NCBI RefSeq assembly: GCF_963678975.1
Contig: NC_089281.1
Location: forward strand, 2,296,437-2,360,436
Length of the DNA stretch: 64,000 nt
Direction of reading: 5' to 3'
DNA from: Dysidea avara
Taxonomy: Eukaryota > Porifera > Demospongiae > Dictyoceratida > Dysideidae
The notes beneath the pieces were generated by a model that saw only the letters and a program-made list of their open reading frames with translations, did no database searches and was not told the origin of the DNA. Shown piece by piece: positions 57,861-64,000 of the stretch. The first letter of the stretch is position 1. Each line of letters starts with the position of its first letter. A program made the position numbers and the translations under genes.

Positions 57861-58189
57861 TCTCTTTTTTCAGTGACTTTCCAATATTATAAAGCTGGAT
57901 TTTGTAAACATTTTGTTAACATTCTTTTTTTGCTATATGTCTTTAACATCATTTGAGATTTTATACGGAGTTATTTGCAGAATTTCATGGAGTAAAGGAA
58001 ACACCTTGCATGCTTATGTGAACTCTCCTAGAGTAACTAAAACTCCCTACAATAGATTTTTCAAAGGGTTCCTGTTACTCCTTTGCAGGGTGTTAGTTAC
58101 TCTCCACAAAAATATAGGGGTGTTAAATCCTCCCTACACTGGGAACTCCCCTAGGGGAGTAATGGTTACTCCTTATTCTTAACAGTGTA

Positions 58190-60782
58190 TAGCTAGCTAA
58201 CAAGTACGAAACTTGAAACATGGACACAAATACAAAACAAATGCAACTACTTTAAGGTAACTAATTACAAAGATGATTGAATGAAAATAGAAAAAAATGA
58301 CTGTTGTTAATAGTAACAGTAAAATTCTCATCATTAGGTAATCCATTCCATCACTGTGAGGTCCTGCAATGAAAATGTCTCTGTGAAAATGTTAAATGGT
58401 GTTTAAGCAGATTAGTACAGAAAGAGCGTGCTCTAGTATTATGGTGTCCCTACTTCAGTCATGACTATATACATACTATTGCCAGGCTGTATATGACTGA
58501 AGTAGGAATTAAATGTCAACTAATAGTCTAGTACCATTGTTTCATTGTCCTTTATTTCTATGAAAACTTTGTAGAGATCATACAAATAAAAAGCAATGCA
58601 CACCTGCAGCAGCTATACTATTAGTTAATACTTTAGTTATATACATACAGGCTGTCAATATAGCCATGACTGAAGATTAATGTCCACTAGTAAATTTCCT
58701 GTTTCCTGCCCAGATCAGCTATTTTCTAATAAAGCAGTCATCATACTCATAATCCAATAGAGCAATCATGATCACTCATGAGCATGCACACAGAGTGCAA
58801 AAAAGCAATCTATGCCAACACTATAGTACTGATGTTAGGAATAACTATGCATAAACATGTAATAATGTAATAGAGTGTATCAAGGTTGCAAGGATTCTGT
58901 ACCTATTACGAAGCTCATATGTCTGGTCTCCTCTGTATTTATAGTGTATATTGCATAACTAACAGATTAACAAATCCTTATTGCAGTGCCTAAATAACAC
59001 TACACACATAAGAAACCTGCATGACTCCTATGTTATATATCAGTGGTGAAGTAAGTATTTTGAGAGGGGGCTGACTTTTTGTGATACCATGATCCTAACT
59101 ACAAAACACTAGCTATGGGTGACAGGAAAGGAAACTCATCCAAAATGATGCTTATACAAAGCTTACAATATGAGTGCATACAAAGCTAGCTGAGATAGGT
59201 TATTTGGGTGTACACACCCATGCAGATAAAAATTATTCCCTTTGAAATTAAATTTGTAAGTGATTTCAACAGTTTATATCGACTGTTGTATTAGAGTGGC
59301 TGCTCTCTATTAGGGTATCTCAACTTCAGTGTACACTGTAAAGAATCAAGTGTGCCCTGTGACACTAAAACAGCACACTTTGGTGTCACAGACACGCTTC
59401 ATTTTTTAATTGCACAATTTTTATTATGCAGCTATAGGGGATGATAAGGCCTCAAGATATGCTATACATTCATGAAGCACAAGTTACTGCATGCACATAA
59501 GTATCTATCTAAAATGCTCAAAATGTATATCATTATGCAACGGTAATATTTAAGGCATGTATAGCTGATCACACACGTTGCAGACCAACACAGCCATCTA
59601 AAATAAATTTCAAAATTACGTATATACACAGCAAAGTTACATGCTATAGCCTATGGTATTCAACATTTCCTTGTGCAGAAAAGATAATTAGTTATTATAT
59701 ATACCTGTCTAAAAGGAACAATGTTTACACAGCCATTGATTGCCACACGATAGTACACTCAATTTACATGGTCACAGAATCACAAGGCATGTTGTTCATA
59801 TACATATATATATATATATATTCCTGCCTGTACTATGGCACTTACCAGACTAAAGAAAATTCAAGTATAATAGAATTCAAATATCAACTCTGAGTCAAGA
59901 TCGACACTAATCCATGCATTTACTGTAGCTTATATGTAACTATTGCTTGAGCCATGAAACATTCAGAAACATAAACATTTTACCTTAATCCATTCACAGC
60001 TAAATACTTGTAAGGTGTACCATTCAGAGACTTGGCTAGTCAGTAAGACTGATTTCCTTAGCCTTATCTTTGAAGATGAACTAGTTATTTACCTTTTACT
60101 GTGAAATTTTAACAAGTTACATTTTATCACTGCACATGCAATTTTAACACTACAAATCTATGCAGTGTTAAGGCCTGATTTTAGGCCTTGTGGCTTGCTG
60201 TAAGCCTGTTATAATAATTTTCATATACCTGTATATTTCATTATTACAAATATTTCATCGCTAGCTACAAAATTTTAATAACTTCCTGTCCTCACCAGTG
60301 TTGACAGGAAACAGGGACTGATAAATGTTGGCCTAAAGACCTATATTGATAATTTATTTCTATGATCCCTACTCAAATATAAAAATTTCAAATTTTGTAG
60401 CTAAATATGCACGTAACAATTTAGCATGACACTTCCTCAAATTTACTAAGTATACTGACTTGAACACGTACAATCTATGGAAAATCTGGCTTCAAAATCA
60501 TCAAGTCAGGAAGAGTTCCAACTGACTGTAAGCTCAAGGATGGTATGTACAATCATATATGTATGTAGCAAAGTATATAATACATTTTACTGAAATAGAA
60601 CAATTAATTATAAGTGTGTATTCATGTGATACATAAAGTTGTTTAACAACTGCAAATTAACCTATAGAACAGCTATATAGCACTATGCTACTTGAAATGA
60701 TAGGAATAAATGGGACAGATTCAGTTTGAATGCACTTACATGGCTACAAAGAAGCTATACTGATCAATAATTCAATACAATG
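58190..60782. other. Intergenic repeats before the kelch gene
   Basis: No gene is supported. The dispersed ctctattag/gagcagtca motif appears at about 58720-58770 and 59281-59322. A MITE-like start cactgtaaagaatcaagtgt is at about 59335. (TA)n lies at 59803-59822. 60338-60400 shares tatttctatgatccctactc with the hairpin elements at 25121 and 28243. Confidence 0.45.
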
Positions 60783-62504
60783 TTATGTAAATAAGCCTAT
60801 CCATGCAGTCCTGGTGTACAAAAGCTTTTCATCATAGTTTACTCCTCCAATTACAATGATTTGATTATCAGCAATATTTACAGTAGATGGTGCATCAGTT
60901 CCTGAAGGAGTATGACCAATGACATCCCAGCTATGGCTAGTTTTGTTAAGTATATAAACATCGGATATTGAGCCTTCGGATCCAGATGAATCCACCCCAC
61001 CAATCAAGACAATATCTGTACCAAACAGAGTAGCAGGAGCTGGACGACAATACGGAGTAAGATTTTCAGAATTCCATTTCAGTTGATGGCTTGAAAGAGT
61101 GTCTAAAGTAGCACTGAAGACTTTTGGAGAATATCTACCATCTTTATCAAATCCTCCCAGCAAATAAAGAACATCATTTAACACAACGGATTGCAACCAG
61201 AAATGTGGTTTTGGCAAGTCTTCACAAACATACCATTGGCTGGTAGTGCTATTGAATAGTTCAGTAGAATCCAGCACCATTTCAACATAATTAATTCCTC
61301 CCACAATCAGCAGCACTGCTTGATGGACAGAAGCTGTTGCACAATACCTGAAACATCAGTAAACCAACATGGTGATTTCACTTTTTTTAAATCAACAAAA
61401 ATTGTAATAGTGTAAAAATAATTTTAAAATTAAAACATGGGAATAGAGATTGCTAAGAAACAAGAGTCAAACAAACCAGCATGTTCAACACACAGAGATC
61501 TCTATTTGGACTCAAATACAGAAACATTCTCAGTACTTATCTGACCCTGATTTAACACCAAGATATATGATCAAGGTACATAAAGTAACAAAACAACAAC
61601 AACAACTTAAGGATCAAAAATATATTGATCTACTACTAAGACTGCGTACATATATGCATGGACATGAAGAAAGACATAGGAAGAAACGTTATCCCCAAAA
61701 AGTACTCACATTTTGCTCTAGCCTTTCGACTACATATTTACTGGTGGACCTAAATTTCTTCCAAATTAACTTCTAAGGCTTTTTTTAAGGTTGGAAAAGG
61801 TTTCTAAGGTAGTGTTTAGTTGAGTGTTCTATTAGGATTTTGGTAAAAACACAGGCGATCTCTATTATGAGCTTTTCATTCACTAAGACATGAATAGTAT
61901 AAGTTATGTAAACAATAGTTACCTTGCCTGGATCATATTATTGCATTTCTTCAGCTGATTGTTGCATAATATAAACATTTTTTTACTAACTTTGTCAGTA
62001 CAATCTTTTCCACCAACAACAACCAAATTCTCATTAAGCGACGCCAAGGAAAAGTAACAGTACTTAGTGATGATTGGAGAAGTCCAATTGTTTTCTGATA
62101 CATTGTATACATCTATGTGATATATTGGTATTTTGAGGTTACTGTCACCACCACCTATGTAAACTTTTCCATCCAGAAATACTGCTGTGTGTGCTGAATG
62201 ACCCACTGGAGCAGGAGCTACCTCAGTCCATTGAATTTTCACTTTTCTGTGAAGCGGATTATTGGTAGTAGACTGCTTCACAATCCGATGCTGCTAAAAC
62301 ACCAACAAAACTTGTAAATGCATTAATTAACCAACCCTAATTACTGAAATATTAACACACTTTAAATACTCTAAGTATTTAAACTGCACTCACCTTTCTC
62401 TCAGTTTTCAACTGTACTATTTCATCCTATAAAGTGTTATTTTCTTGTTGTAATTCCCTGTAGTTTACTGACATCTCCTCCAATTGGGTTGTCAGTGAAG
62501 TTAT
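60783..62504 (-). CDS. Coiled-coil kelch-repeat protein, 3' exons (5' end not found)
   Basis: Exons in transcript order: 62504-62394 (37 codons, phase 0), 62293-61923 (phase 2 end) and 61347-60783 (stop TAA at 60785-60783). Exon 1 seen here is a heptad coiled coil (ITSLTTQLEEMSVNY.. then DEIVQLKTERK). The rest is a kelch beta-propeller with about five to six blades: motifs GHSAHTAVFLDGKVYIGGG, LVVVGGKD, LLIVGGINY, LYLLGGFD, IVLIGGVD and IIVIGGVN, each with aromatic W/Y about 20 residues downstream. Kelch propellers bind partner proteins; an N-terminal coiled coil usually mediates oligomerisation. An in-frame TAG (62429-62427) interrupts the coiled coil unless a 42-nt intron (62468-62427, GT..AG) is removed. 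N-terminal exons are not identified between 62505 and 64000 and may lie outside. The specific orthologue is not assigned. Confidence 0.8.
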
Positions 62505-64000
62505 CTAATAATAATAATTATGATTAAAATGGGGGGGGGGGACTATGTGCATTTCATTAGATATCTCAAATTATCCAAATAGCTAGTGTTGTGTTGCTGA
62601 CTTTTGAGTTTGTTGCTAATACTGTTATTTAGTGTTTTTCGTTGGCCTGTGAGCTACATTAATAGCTACTTGTCCATCATATAAAAGTCAGTCACACTAT
62701 CAGTAAATGTTCATAATCTATCTCTAGTCATAGAACTAACTGGTAGGACTAGTTTGGCTAGTTTTAGTGGTTTACAATGTCACACACATGATAATTTGTG
62801 CTATCTGAGCGGGATTGCTTTTGTGACGTTCCTTTAAATATCTGTACTGTATTTGCCCAAATGTACTGTATGTATATTTGCCGCACTGTATGACTCACAC
62901 AGTACAGTTATGTAGCTTACTGTATGGAAAATATAGTACTCATCAACACTTTGATCTTCCCATGCAAAGTACATAGTAATCAACTTTCACTTTACAAGTA
63001 TAAGAAAAATTAAGAATTTTAAAAGTAGGGATCAACTAGAATATAGTACACCAATAAAAAGTAAGCTTTGAGTTAAAGATGAATTGATGTAGCTTTGGTA
63101 AGAAGACACCATCAATTTTTTCATTGAACATAGACTGTAATTTTGTACATAGATTGGTGTACTGATATTCTACAATTGATTTAATTGATTGATTTATACG
63201 TCTTATGGTTTAAGACAAGTGTACAGGGATCTAGATGCAGGGGTACCAAGAAGCTGTAAAGCAGCTGGAGCCCTGGCAAGGCAAACACACACACGCAAAA
63301 GAGAAACAAGACACACACATACATCAATTGATATAGTTAAATTAATTTAACAGATCTGACAGATCCCATAGTTCTAAGGAGCGAGAATTGAAAATTCTGT
63401 ATGAGCAGGATATTGCAATTCTGGAAGTTTGATTAATAGCTCTGAATGGTAACTTGAGATACATTGATCAGTGTCGCAGGTGTAAAGTGCCCTAAGCAAC
63501 CTGCAACAAGCTGGGCATACAGCTGCAAGCCAGTACATCAGTGTTCAAAGAATGAAATACCTTAGTAGCTACAAAGAACTTACAGAGCAAGGCAGTGCAT
63601 TAAGAAATGCAAGCGATTAAACCATGCCAGTACGTGCCCATTCTACTTTGCTAAGAAGACTTCTCATCCACCTGTCATCTGGAACAGTCAGTTGAACTCA
63701 AACACACACAATTAACAGTGTTCATAGAATGAAATAACTTAGTACAACTTATGGCACAGCAAAGCAGACTTAAGCAGTGTGATACAGGTTTTGACAATTG
63801 AATTTGTTGCTTTGGCAATTGAATTCATCGTCACTTCAGCAAATGAGTTCGCCCCCTGGCAATTGAATTTGTCACTTTGGAAATTAAATTCATCACTTTG
63901 GCATTAGAATTTGTCCATAACAAGATTGGCAGCTGGAGAAAACACGAAAACAAGATGTAGCAGCTACTACAAGACCTTGTTCATCAAGTACAACTGTAGT
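62505..64000. other. Right edge: repetitive, no gene seen
   Basis: A G-run lies at about 62531-62540. 63230-63560 has the texture of an old interspersed repeat but no motif that I can name. The upstream exons of the kelch gene would be expected here or beyond the window. Confidence 0.4.
63785..63915. repeat. Degenerate minisatellite of about 24-30 bp units
   Basis: About five imperfect copies of a unit like ttggcaattgaatt(c/t)(a/g)tc, with some units containing aaattaaattcatc or aaatgagttcgcc, run head to tail. The divergence indicates an older array than the one at 26231. Confidence 0.7.

Larger units (their letters stand above)
56090..58187. mobile_element. TA-flanked 2.1-kb inverted-repeat element with gene-like cargo
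   Basis: The left end CACTGTTAAAAAAGGGGA and the right end (complement of CACTGTTAAGAATAAGGA) are inverted, with TA on both sides (56088-56089 and 58188-58189). Subterminal zones on both sides repeat ggggagt/agtaac motifs in inverted orientation. This fits a Tc1/mariner-type non-autonomous element. No transposase is visible; spliced gene-like exons (57435-57860) lie inside. An alternative is two separate small MITEs bracketing a host gene by chance. Confidence 0.5.

Noticed and set aside
57900..58182. 89-codon plus-strand frame
   Set aside because: It overlaps the right subterminal region of the inverted-repeat element and follows the stop of the compact gene; no domain.

Overview
The window looks like nuclear DNA of an early-branching metazoan, most plausibly a demosponge. 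It is AT-rich, with GT-AG introns of very uneven size (46 bp to about 19 kb), many microsatellites, and dense remnants of DNA transposons and non-LTR retrotransposons. It also carries a secreted fibrinogen-like/'GGWTR..N' gene family of a type I associate with sponges and cnidarians. I infer the organism from protein style and genome texture only and cannot name a species. No CRISPR, operon or rRNA signal is present, as expected for a eukaryote. Gene models were joined by hand from splice sites and reading phase and have not been tested against transcripts.

Layout. (1) 1-5.2 kb: repeats, including a TTAA-bounded element interrupted by a TA-flanked transposon, plus the first exons (minus strand) of a DCLRE1C/Artemis-like gene whose remainder is not visible. 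(2) 5.3-16.1 kb, plus strand: a complete 8-exon gene for an 856-residue GalNAc-transferase-like type II Golgi protein with a ricin-type lectin tail. Its catalytic metal ligands all appear to be replaced, so it may be a pseudoenzyme. (3) 17.3-52.7 kb, minus strand: VIPAS39 (SPE-39/Vps16B), about 17 exons, converging on the GalNAc-T gene. Its largest intron (about 25.5-44.6 kb) hosts four copies of the fibrinogen-like family on both strands: two look intact, one is a pseudogene split by insertions, and one is only a 3' tail. The same intron holds a decayed non-LTR reverse transcriptase, hAT elements with exact target duplications, a helicase pseudogene fragment and large foldback elements. (4) 52.8-60.7 kb: mostly repeats, with a compact multi-exon gene fragment inside a TA-flanked 2.1 kb inverted-repeat element. 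(5) 60.8-62.5 kb, minus strand: the 3' exons of a coiled-coil/kelch-repeat protein, with an in-frame TAG that either breaks the gene or lies in a 42-nt intron worth exactly two heptads. The last 1.5 kb is repetitive.

The genes do not form a pathway. VIPAS39 acts in endosomal/lysosomal trafficking, the GalNAc-T-like protein would sit in the Golgi, Artemis is a DNA-repair nuclease, and the fibrinogen-like proteins are secreted. The most distinctive items are the GalNAc-T pseudoenzyme, the fourfold 120-bp in-frame duplication in one fibrinogen-like gene, the nested gene family inside the VIPAS39 intron, a candidate 7-nt micro-exon, and transposon insertions whose empty sites can be read in paralogous copies within the same window.
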